DNA from: Sinotaia quadrata | Lineage: Eukaryota; Mollusca; Gastropoda; Architaenioglossa; Viviparidae | Length of the DNA: 64,000 bases | Assembly: GCA_028829895.1 (NCBI GenBank) | Contig: CM054180.1 | Coordinates: 115,327,973 to 115,391,972 of the forward strand | Reading direction: 5' to 3' | Part shown: piece by piece, positions 20,040-32,474 of the stretch | How positions within the stretch are numbered: the stretch's first letter is position 1 | Layout of the letters: each line of letters opens with the position of its first letter | Position numbers and translations under genes: made by a program | Notes under the pieces: model-generated | The model's database searches: none | What the model saw: the letters and a program-made list of their open reading frames with translations, nothing else | Told to the model about the DNA's origin: nothing

Positions 20040-21480
20040 ACACAAGCGCAGGCTATTAGAGCAATACACTTACTAAAACTTAAACTAACAAACAAAATTA
20101 TGTTTGACTTATTAGCACTAAATGGTCGAGGATGTAAAAATTAATATAGCGTGTTTGTATATTGGATTTTTAAAAATGTTTCGAAATTCCTTCTTGAATA
20201 TTTATTATTACGAACTTGTACATGTATAATAAGAGGAACATAAAATTAATGCTCAAAAATCCGAAACTAACTTTCGTATGTGTTTACTCATTTTCATAAT
20301 GCACGAGTTACAGTCGCCAAAGCAAATGTTCACGATGCTTAGATTGGAAAGGAAAGAAATTACATACATCTAAATAAAAATGGAAACAAATCAAATCAAA
20401 TCACAAATCTGCTGCGATAAGGTGAAGAAAAGGCGTGTGTAATATATCATTTAATATGTCACACACAACACACACTGACCATACTTCACTGATCTCTGCT
20501 TTTAACGGATCTGCAGTCAAACAGCAAAAATCAAGGGGAAATAAACCATCATAACTTGTCCAATAATATGTTATGTATTTTTTTACAAACTTTTATGTGA
20601 CATGAATTACTCCGATGAAAACATTTTCACTAATCATCTATGGGATGGAGTTGAAGGGGGGGGGGATGGAGGTGAACGAAGATGGCGGTCATGATACTTC
20701 TGCTTTAACTTTTATGATGAATTTTCGATTCGCCAAATCTAGTTTTAAAGATGATATTTAGCGAATCGCAGTTACCATAAAACACACACACACACCACAC
20801 ATTCAAACTCGTGAGACAGAATAATGATTCCCAAAAAGCCAGACTAGACACAGGCACACGTATATGACTTGAAATCGACACACCGCCTCTGGGTACAACC
20901 AAGAACGGTCCCGAAGCGGTTATTTTAATGCATTTGCACCATCACCGGCACCACGTGACACCTCTCTGACTAGGATGACTAGCCCGCCCTCCCCACACCA
21001 CCACAATCCCCACCCCCACCCCACACCCGAACGAGCCGTTTCCAGCAGCAAAGTGCGAAACGCCCCGCCTGATAGCAAAGAATCGCTTAGCATTGTCAAG
21101 GTCATACAATTAAGGAATACGACACTGGTCTATTTTGAAAAATGATAACGATTGCTATTAATAATAGTTTGAATCCAACCAGGACACACAAACCTGTTGG
21201 GCATTTTTCATTTCTACAAAAATGGAAATATAGAAATAACACTCATGCTTCTTTCTTTTGTTTGATTTTGTTGTTGATTTAATATTTTTTTTTAAAAAAC
21301 GCGAGACAATGCCGTGAATAAAATGTTTAATGTATTTTACTGCGAACCCATTTTCTTATTAATAAAACAGTGTACTTGTTTTAAATTGTGTAGCTATTTA
21401 AGTGTTTGTCCTGCGGGTTTGCTAGCTGAGATAGAAAAAATAAAACGTTGCAGACCACATTACTTGATACACTTGTGATT
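20040..21480. other. Non-coding stretch
   Basis: No gene recognised. Contains a G9 run near 20657, a short CA run near 20785-20798 and a C-rich CACCCC segment near 20985-21028. Confidence 0.4.
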
Positions 21481-21484
21481 GTCT

Positions 21485-22112
21485 GTCTGGTCGATGGATA
21501 CAAGTCCCGTTATTTTTTTGTCAACGGATTTGCAGTACCTTAATTGTTTGTTCACGAATGAGTGCCGACTTTTAACCTTTAACATGGACGCAAATTCCGT
21601 TTGTCTCTATCCATGGATAATTGTTGTCGTTAATATCTTTTGCATCCATGGATATATATTGTCGTTAGACTCGATGCCTTCCATTTGTGTATATCCATGG
21701 ATAGATATTGTCGCTAGAATAGCGAATCCGTTTGTCTATATCCATGGATAGATATTGTCGCTAGTTTATGCATTCCGTTTGTCTATATCCATGGATAGTG
21801 CGGTTTAATCAATTAAATCCTCGAATATACATTGTCGCCAGTCTCTCTGTTCACGTGCGATAGTGACCGATAATCTTTGTATGGATGTTCACTACCAGTA
21901 ACGGTCTCTATCCATAAAAGTGCACGAGCGGGATTTATCGCTATACATGGATATATACACGACAGGTACTATGTCTATCCATGAATAATGAGCTAAAAAG
22001 TAGTCTGTGTCCACGGAAACGCAACATAACTAGTCTGTCCAATGATGCTGTCTACTCTTTGTCTGTTTATACATTCACTCAGTATGTCGCTAATCTCTGT
22101 ATCCATGGATAC
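21485..22112. repeat. Cluster of the palindrome TATCCATGGATA
   Basis: Perfect 12-bp palindromes at 21608, 21692, 21739, 21786 and 22100. One-base variants lie at 21643 and near 21943, with looser ones at 21907 and 21972. Around 21690-21800 the units are spaced 47 bp and share GATATTGTCGCTAG. Outside that core the copies are degenerate. Confidence 0.8.
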
Positions 22113-23600
22113 AAACTGATGCAACTCCGAGGTTGTAGGTCAAAGATCCGGGTAAAGGCGAAAAAAAAAATCGTTCAAAAATATTTATCGACTCTAGGGT
22201 CCTTCATTTTAGACTACTGTTCGCATTGTCAAAAATACAATACAAAATATAAAACTGAATGGTCAAAATATTAAAATAGTACTGTAATGAACACCACGTA
22301 TAAGTCTGTCTCCCTGTCAGCACATGTCCTACGGTTCTAGTACCTCAAGTATAAGCTTTCAATCAATACAAAAGACTGTCATGACTTCACGCTCTGCCGG
22401 CTAGTTTAAAAGTGAAGGGTCGGATAACGGTGCAATGATGTCCAGCCTGAAAAGAGGATCAGCTATCATTGCTTAAGGTTTAGGACTTCGGGTGGAAAAA
22501 TGTACCCGTTCATAGGCTTTAAGTGGACGCTTTGTGACTTCACCCGATCGTTTCCGACCTGATAGGAAAGGGAGATAAGTAGATTGGGGAATTTGACGGT
22601 AGAGGTGGGCTCCAGTAACCCGACCTGTCTATTGTTTCTGTCTGCGACTGTTCGGTGTAACTAGGATCACGGAGAACAAAGGGAGAGAATAGTTGTTGGT
22701 ACAATAGGTGCAGGACGGGTATATAAATAGAATTACGGTAAGAAACGCGGAATACAAAAACGTGTGTTCATGTGTGCGTGTGTATGTGTATGTGTGTACG
22801 CACCCACTGAAAATGTGTGGGTTAAGAGTGCTGATTTACACATACTCTTAAGAGAGACAGTTATTTGATTGCAGCTTTCTCCTGAATCTGAAAGATAAAT
22901 AAATCCTGTGAACTGAGTAATGCGTGTAGTTTTGTGGTCTAGATTTGTTGTATGGTTCTTGACTTTTTAGAGGATGTCGTCTTGGGTTTCCCCTCAGGGC
23001 GTTGTGGTTACAATTATTTTTTTTCATTTTTGTTTTCAAGGTTGATGATTTGGTTTGATATTTTTTTCCCCAATAAAAGACTCAGAGACGAGAGGTGACG
23101 CAGTACGTTTGGGGATAGCGGAAGACAACATTGAAAGGGAGATAATGTGAAGCCAAGTGTATATTCATGAATAATCTGACGATTCCTTACCGTAACTGGC
23201 ACTTAACACCACTGCAGTTCGGTTGCACATGAGCCTACCATTTCATATTCCTCCCAACACATTTCATTTTTTTTGTCAATTTAATTATCGGTCATAATGA
23301 TTGTGAAAGCGTGCTTATTACGTCTGTAGCCAGCAACAGTTATACCAAAAATAGTTTGTCTCTGTAGCCACTGTGACTACACCAAAAATGTACAAGATAT
23401 ACACACTTTAGTTGCCTTTTAACACTTTAACTGACTTCTTAATTCATTACTGTTGAACAGTTATTACAGTTATTATAATATAATAATGGTAAATCAGACG
23501 TCATACAAATTATTTGCTAAGTCTGATAATAATTGTGCCTTGTGTGCACATGATATAAGGGCATTCCACAACTCAGAGATCAGGTACACTGTATATTAGC
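22113..23600. other. Non-coding stretch
   Basis: No gene or clear repeat recognised beyond a short GTGTATGTGTATGTGTG tract near 22780. Confidence 0.4.
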
Positions 23601-23790
23601 AGTGAGCATTACATCACACACAGAACAGTGAGCATTACATCATACACAGAGCAGTGAGCAATACAGCACACACGGGGCAGTGAGCACTACATCACACACA
23701 GAACTGTGAGCAATACATCAAACAGAGCAGTGAGCAATACATCATACACAGAGCAGTGAGCACTACATCACACACAGAGCAGTGAGCAGG
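23600..23790. repeat. ~28 bp minisatellite, ~7 copies
   Basis: Diverged units of CAGTGAGCATTACATCACAC followed by ACAGAG. Confidence 0.9.
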
Positions 23791-24629
23791 AACTCTTATG
23801 TGCAACTCATCACAGTTCAAACTGCTGGTCTGTTTGGATGACGTCACCATGCAAAATCAAGAACAAACAACTCGGGTCGAGCGAGTATAGCTAGTAATCG
23901 TTTGGTGTGCGCTGGGGACTATGTGGACTTCGTCCACACCTTTTCCGACTTTTTACAACGTTACTGTGCGCAGACATTGGCTATGGCGTCACTTGTTCTT
24001 AGGACAAAACCAGGTGGTGAGGATTATAAATGGTCAGCATGAGCACTTCAAAGCTAACGCATGTCGGAAGAGCTGTGCGAATACAACTAAAGATTTTGCT
24101 GTGTCTATTTGTCTCCAGCAACTAAATGCTAATAAAAATAATCACGTGATTATAATTGGGGGCCAAGGGTTAAGAGGTCTGACTCCTTGTTGGCTCTAGG
24201 CTTGAACAAAGCAAGCAATAAAATCTCTGCCAAATTTCAGTTATGCTGCTCATGACAGGCATGTTTTCTTTTCTGGATATTTTCTTTAAGACAAATTTAT
24301 CGAAAGGCGACTCCAAATCGGATTACGACAAAATCGACAAGTCGGGAACGCGCAAACAGGAATGTATGCTGAAGACCAGACATTTTCGGTTTACTTAATG
24401 ACTGGGGGGACAACAAAGTTTCAACATTCAGGAGCCAGAAGTTTTCAAGTCTGCATTGAAGGGTGGGATGTAAGCAGTCACAGGCCATGAGCTGAACGCA
24501 AGTAACTCACAGCGAGATGTCGTTGTTTTACGCGATGAATAATGTGTACGTCTCACGTCACTCTAGCTAGTCTGTAGACAGGACATAACACATGGACATA
24601 TGGCATCAAGTTCTTACTAATTAATAGGG
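23791..24629. other. Non-coding stretch
   Basis: Short ORFs on both strands (for example 23921-24199 plus) show no family features. Nothing supported. Confidence 0.35.
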
Positions 24630-24665
<36 letters not shown>

Positions 24666-24686
24666 GAAGCGCAATAACACAAACAC

Positions 24687-24719
<33 letters not shown>

Positions 24720-24732
24720 GAGAGAGAGAGAG
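24630..24732. repeat. (CA)n and (GA)n microsatellites
   Basis: CA run at 24630-24663, GA run at 24689-24732, separated by mixed AC-rich sequence. Confidence 0.92.
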
Positions 24733-25499
24733 TACCACATACAGACACACAATGACACACAAAAACCCAAGCACAAACATACTCACACGCACACACACAA
24801 CAAGACACACGCTTATAGAGGGCTACAGTTTAAAGTCACACATAACAGACACTGTACGATGTGTTTTTTTCGATTTTAGGAGAGTTCTCCTTCTTACTGC
24901 TATAATTTGCTCCCTTGCCGCACTACGAACATTTAACAACACTCAAACTGGATCTTCACAACGTGAAATTATTCATAATCTAACCTAAAGTTAAAAAACA
25001 TTTAGTGACGCTGTTTCTCAGCACATTACATATTAAAATGTTTCCAAGCTCAGTCATGTTGGGATGATTTTTTTTTTCTTTACACCCACTCACCCCACCT
25101 CATCCGCCCACCCCCACCCCCACCCAAAACTGTGCGCATGCACTGCGAGATTGTTCAAACATGAAACTATTGACCAGAACTGTCCCTAATGTCTGAATGT
25201 GCGCAGAAGAGGGGGACATCCTGGTAATCCAACACTAACGGGACTTGATGGCTGAACCGCAAGCAAACGTGAAACTGAGTCAGGAAAAAAAAAATTAACC
25301 ATAGACTTCAAAGTCCAATTAAAGGTATGATCGATTAAATGTCTGCACAGCACGTATCTAGCGCAAAATGCTTTATCAAGTGCTATGTTGAAAATAGCCA
25401 AATGTTCTATGCTTGTTTAAATTTTGATTTACATCTTTGCTTTATTTCAACATCTCCTGATGGAATATGCTATTGTGGTTGTAAAGGTAAACGTATGTG
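24733..25499. other. Non-coding stretch
   Basis: Contains a C-rich CCCACCCCCACCCCCACCC near 25110. No gene recognised. Confidence 0.4.
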
Positions 25500-25622
25500 T
25501 TTTGTTGTAATGGTTAGTGTTTCGTTGTTGTAATGGTTAGTGTTTCGTTGTTGCAATAGTTAATGTATGTTGTTGTAATGAGTGGTGTATTGCTGTTGTA
25601 ATGGTTAGTGTTTTGTTGTTGT
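25500..25622. repeat. ~24 bp minisatellite, 5-6 copies
   Basis: Units of TTGTTGTAATGGTTAGTGTT with variants. Confidence 0.85.
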
Positions 25623-26127
25623 GTTGCTTTGTTGTTCTATTCCCTCTTAAAGTAGGAATTCTATATCTTGAAGTATAATGGTGTTCTTTGTTAGCAGAGA
25701 CCACAGACGACGGCGCTTCTAGCTTAATGGCATTTCCTTGGATAATTAATTCCGAGAAATATGCGCATGCGCATTGTCCAAAAAAGAAAAACTGACAATA
25801 ACTCAAACTACTATTACTTTGATTTTTGTTTTCCATTTACGTATGGGAGTGCTTTGTCAGCAGTTTCAATCTAGCATTCAATAATTTGCTAAAACAAAAA
25901 CAAAAATGCTTTTTTTTTTTTAACAAGAGAATGTATTTTAAAATTGAAATAAATGCGCTTTAAATATATGCATGACTGAATTTGCTGCAATCCTTTAAAT
26001 AAAGGTTTTCTTCCTCTTGCTAAAACTGCTGTGTAGTGTTTGATTTTGTTGTTTGTATTGAGTGAAGAGAATGTATGCATGTGTGTCTGTTTGAGTTTGC
26101 ATGTCTAACATACATTTCTTTCTTTAT

Positions 26128-26224
26128 AAGGGGATCAACATACAAATAACTTATAAAAATTAAAATTATTTTTAATGGGGATCAACATACAAATGACTTA
26201 TAAAAATTTAAATTATTTTTAAAA
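26128..26224. repeat. ~47 bp tandem duplication
   Basis: Two copies beginning GGGGATCAACATACAAAT and ending in TTATTTTTAA. Confidence 0.9.
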
Positions 26225-26809
26225 GAAAAAAAGTCGAACAAAATCTTAGCCAAATCTTACGTTATTTTTTGACACTGTCAAAATAAATCACTCTACACGA
26301 ATATTCAAAGTAATGGAATAATCTGCATTTAAAAAAAAAAAAAACAACGTAAATCAAGGACCAAAGGATAAGTGGTCAAGCAGTCCAATTTACTGTTTAA
26401 TACACGTATACGAATCTTGGTCAGAGCACAGTGGTCAGCTGTAAGCAATCCCACATACAACAAATAAACTTTCGTCCAGCAGTACATGACTGAGTTGCAA
26501 TATTTTGATGAATGTGACTGGCACATGAATTAATTATTTAATATATATATATATATAGCATTTACCAAAAATAATAGTATGCATCAATCATACTTGCATT
26601 ATCATTTTATAATGCATATATTTATATGATAAATACAGGAGATATAACTATTATAAGTGAAACGTGAATGAGACAATTGAATTTTCAAAAAGGGGAGGGA
26701 GGGAGGGAGGAAAATAAAGGGTAGCTCCTGTTGTAGTGTTCTAGCACCCACTTGTCATTTGACACTCATAATTATTGTTCCACCTAAAGTAGCCTCTTAA
26801 AAAACACAG

Positions 26810-27312
26810 AACACATTGGTCAGCAATAAACAATCCCACATACAACAAACACACAGTACACAAAGGTCAGCAATAAGCAATCTTACATTCAACAAACACA
26901 CAACAGAACACAGTGGTCAGCTGTATACAATCTCACATACAACAAACACTCAACAGAACACAATGGTCATCTGTATACAATCCCACATACAAACACAACA
27001 CAGTGGTCAGCTGTATACAATTCCATATACAACAAACACACAACAGAACACAATGGTCAGCTGTATACAATCCCACACACAACGGAACACAGTGATCAGA
27101 TGTATACAATCCCACATACAACAAGCACACAACAGAATATAGTGATCAACTGTATAAAATCTCACATACTACAAACACACAACAGAACACAATGGTCAGT
27201 TGTATACAATCCCACATACAACAAATACACCACAGAACACAATGGTCATCTGTATAATACAATCCCAAATACACAACAGAACACAATGGCTAGTTGTGTG
27301 TAATTCCACATA
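26810..27312. repeat. ~49 bp minisatellite, ~10 copies
   Basis: Units contain GGTCAGCTGTATACAATCCC and ACATACAACAAACACACAAC. A lone copy of the unit lies outside the array at about 26427-26466. Confidence 0.92.
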
Positions 27313-28692
27313 CAACAAAAAAATCTGTAAAGCGATGGACTTAGATTAGTTAAACTAAAATAATGTCCCCGTTGTTAGCATTTAAAACAAGAAAGAAAAA
27401 GTAAACAGAAAATCTGCAACAAAGTAAATGAGCAAAGGTTCCCTCCCTTTAACTGAGACAATCGCCATCCTAAGAAGCCGTGCAAAGAGTTCTCTATATT
27501 TAAAATTTTTTTTTAAAATAAATTTTTAAAAATCCTGGTTTCTTTAGTGTTTATTTATTACTGTTCGGAGGCGGAAAGGCAGAAAGTTACTTGTGACGGA
27601 ACCATATCAGATTCTTTTTCGTCTTTTGAAGCAATGTTGAGTTGTGATGAAGTTGTACTTTCTTTACACATAATTCATCTTTATTCCAAAATGAGAAGAA
27701 GGTCAAAACACATCCGACGGTTAAACGAAAGAAAGATATTTCTACTTTTGCGCATCCGTTTGGGTGTAGCTCTTCGCATCTGCTCAGTGTGGCTTTATTA
27801 CTGTACCATACTGCAAGCGACACAATGAACTGCAAATGTCAAGTCTTCTTAAGAACTGACAGTGAAAGACCCTTACAGACCCTTCACTGCAATGACGCAA
27901 CACTACACCCGATGAATTTGAAAGTGAAATCTCTTCACGACACACTGCCTTCAGGAAAGTTCAGTTCGACCTGTTAAAATGTCACCTGTGAAACAATTTG
28001 CATAGAGTAATTTTTTTTCTTATCATGAGTGACATCATTCATGCGTGACGTGAATTCAGAAAATGAATCTTCAGCGTGACATACGACGTCCACTATTCTC
28101 GATTGACATTCGAGAAAAATTATTATTCGGACTCGTAAGATTGCGTTAAAAATAAGAAACTCAAACATCACACACGAAATTTACGTTCAAAATATAGACT
28201 TTAAGCACGCCGAAAGATTACGTTAAAAAAAAAAAATCAAATTTTAGACGCAAAAGTGGACGTTCGTCAAAGGTCAGGCCACCTTTGCAAATTATCAATT
28301 GTTAGGGTAATTTGGGCTGAGAAATGCATTTTTGCATCATTCTAATCAGGTTGTGACCTTTCGACACAACAGGCTTCACTTACATCTAAAACTATTACTT
28401 GAACTTTCACGGTGCTGACAGAATACAAAACCTTCACACACGAAATTTATGTTTACGAAAGATCAGTACACTCTTTTAAACCGTCGCTCCTTCAAGCACT
28501 AACCTTATTTTCTCGGCACTTACGTTACACTAAATCCGTTCAGTTCTGAATACACAATCATCAAACACGATCGAATATGTTCACGAAAGATCAGAACAGT
28601 ATTTTCCACCGTCACCTGTTAAAACAATCAGCATATCTTCTCACGACGCTTGCGTGTTTCTATATCCCTCCAGCCAAGGGGAGAGACAACGC
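27313..28692. other. Non-coding stretch; may include 3' UTR of the coiled-coil gene
   Basis: Lies directly downstream of the minus-strand coiled-coil exon. Overlapping opposite-strand ORFs at 27547-27835 are featureless. No clear polyA signal was chosen. Confidence 0.35.
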
Positions 28693-29997
28693 TCATGGAA
28701 GATCATACTTCTTAAAGTGCTCCTTGAGTTCCTGGTGATATTCCTGGCTACCCACTTGGCTGGTAGATGCTGGACGCTGCTTGCTTCGCTGCTTACTGTT
28801 CCTCCGTTTGAAAACGTTCTTAAAACTTTTGAAAGGATTCGACTCAGACCCGCCTGGTGGAACGTGGCTGGTCGGGCTAGGCGACAAAGAAACCTTGTCC
28901 GTGGAGGTCATATGTTCTATTCCAGACAAGGAGAGCGGGCGCTCTTTGGCGCTCGAGTCCATCTCGGTCACTGTGGAAAGGGACTGGGGCATGGAAGTCG
29001 ATTTGGACAGCTCCCCGTACTTTTGCTTGCCACTGAAAAAGACATCGTGGCTGCCACCATTGATGTTATGAGGGCTGAGTGGACTGTGGGGCCCTTGCGG
29101 CGGCTGCAGCATGGGGTGCTGGGAGTTCGGGTAGGAGTAATGTTCCGGGTATGTCGGATAATGCTGCTTCTGCTCTTGCTGGAGCCGTGACTCCTGCAGG
29201 AACGAGAAAGACGAGACCGGAGACTCAGCCCTGCCTCTCTCTGCTTCGCTAGAGACTTCCGGCAAGTCGTTCAGACGGTTCTGGGGGTAGTCGATCATAC
29301 TGCGTGACTTCTCCTTCCTCTCCTGCAGGCGCGTCTTCTTCAGCTCGTCGCTGCTCATGCCCACGCCCCCACTGTTGTTGGTACTGGAGAGATTCTCCTG
29401 GCTCCCATACCTCATCGTCACTTCCGACAGCGTCTCCAGCGAATCCGGGTGATACAGCTCCAAGCTGCTCTTGTGCCTCCGAAGCTTGTCCTTCACAGAG
29501 CTGAACCTGACCTTCGACTTGTCTTTGTTCCTCAGCACGACCTGCGGACTGCCATGAACAGCAAGTCCCGTCCCTCCTTTCTCGCTCTCCACCACCGTAG
29601 AAGCGTACTGCGGGTTAATTCCATTCCCGCCAGAGTATCCATGGGCCTCTTTGAGAGCAGTCAGGTACTTCGTGTTCTTCGACGCCAGATCCTCTATGGC
29701 TGAGCGCTGTCTCCTGATGACGTCATCCTTCTCCTGGAGGACGGCCTCGATCTCTTGCTGCTCCTTTCGCAGCTGGCCTTCCAGGAAGAGCAGGCGAGAC
29801 AGGAGCGAGGTCATCTGCTGATCACGCTCGGCAGCCACCTGCTTGCCGGTTCGGTCCTTCTTGCGTAGCTGCGTGCGGAGGGAAATGATGGTGGCATTGG
29901 ATCGCACCTGTTGGTCGTAGAGCGACACCTGCAGCCGCTTGATGGTCTCGGCTTTCGACTTGACCTCCTGCCTCAAGAAAGACAACTCTTCCTCCAT
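28693..29997 (-). CDS. Coiled-coil protein, terminal exon (435 codons with stop)
   Basis: A minus-strand exon with a clean acceptor (TACCCCCTCATACAG) immediately before the ATG at 29997 and a TGA stop at 28695-28693. The exon begins exactly at that ATG, which is probably an internal methionine rather than the start. Residues 1-118 form a continuous coiled coil rich in E, Q, R and L with heptad hydrophobics. Next comes a basic segment (157-177, around KVRFSSVKDKLRRHKSS), then a long Ser/Pro-rich disordered region with likely phosphosites (PVSSFSF, SPLSP, SLSPSPTS), a His/Pro/Tyr-rich part (279-312) and a basic C-terminal stretch (389-409, FKSFKNVFKRRNSKQRSKQR). The layout suggests a cytoplasmic scaffold or cytoskeleton-associated protein, but I do not recognise the family. 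The exon is GC-rich with varied codons, unlike its AT-rich flanks, which supports real coding. Upstream exons should lie to the right and were not found. Confidence 0.88.
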   Translation of the reverse strand: MEEELSFLRQEVKSKAETIKRLQVSLYDQQVRSNATIISLRTQLRKKDRTGKQVAAERDQQMTSLLSRLLFLEGQLRKEQQEIEAVLQEKDDVIRRQRSAIEDLASKNTKYLTALKEAHGYSGGNGINPQYASTVVESEKGGTGLAVHGSPQVVLRNKDKSKVRFSSVKDKLRRHKSSLELYHPDSLETLSEVTMRYGSQENLSSTNNSGGVGMSSDELKKTRLQERKEKSRSMIDYPQNRLNDLPEVSSEAERGRAESPVSSFSFLQESRLQQEQKQHYPTYPEHYSYPNSQHPMLQPPQGPHSPLSPHNINGGSHDVFFSGKQKYGELSKSTSMPQSLSTVTEMDSSAKERPLSLSGIEHMTSTDKVSLSPSPTSHVPPGGSESNPFKSFKNVFKRRNSKQRSKQRPASTSQVGSQEYHQELKEHFKKYDLP

Positions 29998-30680
29998 CTG
30001 TATGAGGGGGTAAAAAAGATAGAAATAAATAAATAAATAGTGTACAGTACAGTTCTATTTTAAAATAGGGATGACTGATAGGACTTACAATAATCAGTGT
30101 GTGTGTATATATGAGAGGGGTAGGGGTGTCTTTATCTTTAAAGTAGTCGTTCTTCAAGCACTTTTGTATTCGAAGAGAAAAATAGTTCAGTTTTAAATGA
30201 ATCTCGACTATTTTTCTTTTAATTTTTTTTAAATGTTGAATGCGATGAAAAAAATGTTGTATACATGTATTATCTTTAGAATGCAGAATCTTAACTTAAG
30301 TACGCAATTTTAGTTAAATTATCTTCCCCTTTTTCCTCCAACTGAAATGAAGTAATGTTGATATGAATGTTTCCACTCAAAGCAAAATATAACAATTTAA
30401 TGGGATCCGTATTTCTCTTTCGTTTTTCTTCAAGTAATCACCGTTAACAAGACTCGGACAACAGCAGTTTGATTTCGATAATCATTATTTTACAATAATA
30501 TTCCAAATGCATCAATGAAGTACATTTCTTCCAAGCGTGCGTGTGTGGGTGTGCGTGTCCCAAAACAATTTCTCGGACGCATGAATGTTAATGAGCGTTT
30601 AGACTAGTTGTGACACGCTTAACGGAGCACTGTGCTTGTAGCTATAACTAGTATAAGGTGGTAAAACTTGTACAGTACGA
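29998..30680. other. Intron start of the coiled-coil gene (minus strand)
   Basis: Begins with the acceptor pyrimidine tract on the minus strand. No exon recognised within. Confidence 0.55.
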
Positions 30681-30683
30681 CGG

Positions 30684-30878
30684 TAGGAGACTAGATAGAA
30701 TTGACAGTAAGACTAGATAGATATGACAGTAAGACTAGTGTAGTGGATAGACCATGATATGAGAATGAAGAGAGTACGGCAGTAAGACTAGATCTAGTAC
30801 GACAGTAAGACTAGAGAGAGAAAGGCAGTTTAAGACTAGAGAGAGTACGACAGTAAGGCTAGAGAGAGTACCGCAGGA
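30684..30878. repeat. ~21-25 bp degenerate tandem repeat
   Basis: Eight or so units of GACAGTAAGACTAGA with GAGAGTAC or TAGATA linkers. Confidence 0.85.
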
Positions 30879-30892
30879 TACTACTGCGAGTT

Positions 30893-31268
30893 ACAGATCG
30901 GTACTGAAGATACCACTGTGAACTACAGATTGGCGATGAGGGTACAACTGGGAGCTACATAATGACATTGAAGGTACCACTGTGAACTAGATACTAGCGT
31001 TGAGGGTACAACTGGGAAGTACAGGCTGGTGTTGAGGGTACAACTGGGAGGTACAGACTGGTGTTGAGGGTACAACTGGGAGGTACAGACTGGCGTTGAT
31101 GATACAACTAGGGGCTACCGATTGGCACTGATGATACAACTGGGAGGTACAGACTGGTGTTGAGGGTACAACTGGGAGGTACAGACTGGCGTTGAGGGTA
31201 CAACTGGGAGGTACAGACTGGCATTGAGGGTACAACTGTGAGGTACAGATTGGCCCTTACGATACAAC
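30893..31268. repeat. 32-bp minisatellite, ~11 copies
   Basis: Units start GTTGAGGGTACAACTGGGAG followed by GTACAGACTGG. Register checked at 31031 and 31063. Spurious minus-strand ORFs of Tyr/Pro/Val/Ser composition come from it. Confidence 0.93.
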
Positions 31269-32351
31269 TGGGAGCATTAAATTGGCGTAAGAAGCATAAA
31301 ATGAAAACAGAATCCAGCAATAATCATCACTGGCAAATACTCTGTTCATTTGCTGTTTTTTAAATGTTCCTTGTGCAGAGACAGTGTCTTGAATGGAGTA
31401 TAAAATATTAAAATTGAAATAAAGGCATAGAGTATCTAAAGCATACAACACAACTCAATGCAACGCCTAAAATCCTAAACAACCTGCAATACAGGAATCA
31501 AAGACAGGATTAGTCAAAATTTTCAGAATATCAATATAACCCACAAGACAACTAGGCCAAAGCCATACATTTCTAATTTATGTATAAAAAGTAATTCATA
31601 CCACCAAAAAATAGCATATGACACAAAATGCTCCCTAAACAAACCAAAATCACGTGTAAATCATATGTTCATCAGACTGAACATCAAAAGTCGAACTTTG
31701 AAACCTTGGCCAAGAATTGTATACCCTACTCTGCCAAACACAATAGTAACATTAATATTCAAGAAAGAAACTGGTATCGATATGAATCAGATTAAGTTGG
31801 AATATCGATATGGAGGTGAGACAATTCTGACCCTCTCCCGAGATAAAGTCTGGATTACGGAAATTTTTTTTTAAAAAACAGGTATGCAATAATTATATCA
31901 TACGTGCCCACGTTTTAAATTAACATTCGTGCGCTTGTTGCGTGACGCCAAGAGCCTTTGCGTGTTCTTTGCATCATCGAAACAAAAACTCATACAACAG
32001 TGACCACAACAAGGATTAAAGGCATTAATAAAATAAAATTTCAGGATAAATAAATCAACAAGCGAAGAAAAATCTCTGGAATTTGGACCTAATTTGTTTT
32101 AGATTACTGATCAATTAATTGCTGATGCGGTTATCGCCCTTGCCAGCACTTCGCCGCTGTTCATAAGAGCATTTATCAAGACAAACCGCACGGTAGAAGT
32201 CCTTCATCTTTGCTCTTTTGTCTGAGAAAGAGTTAATTTAAAAATATATAAATAGTATGTCTCTCCCGGTTCCGAGAGTGTGGCTCTAACAAGCACACTA
32301 CAATACGCCAGAACAGACGACAGAGAAAACAACGGGTACTCACTCAGTCAT
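31269..32351. other. Non-coding stretch
   Basis: A 69-codon plus-strand ORF at 31665-31874 has no recognised family. No repeats of note. Confidence 0.35.
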
Positions 32352-32474
32352 CCAAAGTGAAATTTCGTGTAAAGTCAGAATTACCAAAGTGAAATTTCGT
32401 GTACAGTCAGAATTACCAAAGTGAAATTTCGTGTACAGTCAGAATTACCAAAGTGAAATTTCGTGTACAGACAG
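32352..32474. repeat. 32-bp tandem repeat, 4 copies
   Basis: Units CCAAAGTGAAATTTCGTGTA plus CAGTCAGAATTA, nearly identical and with no spacers. Confidence 0.95.

Noticed and set aside
19816..20059. Cys-Val and His-Thr repeat ORFs on both strands
   Set aside because: Translations of the TG microsatellite.
28654..29703. Plus-strand ORFs opposite the coiled-coil exon
   Set aside because: Antisense shadows of a clearly coding minus-strand exon.
32352..32474. Four identical 32-bp repeats that could suggest a CRISPR array
   Set aside because: The copies are directly adjacent with no unique spacers, the DNA is eukaryotic, and no cas genes exist here.
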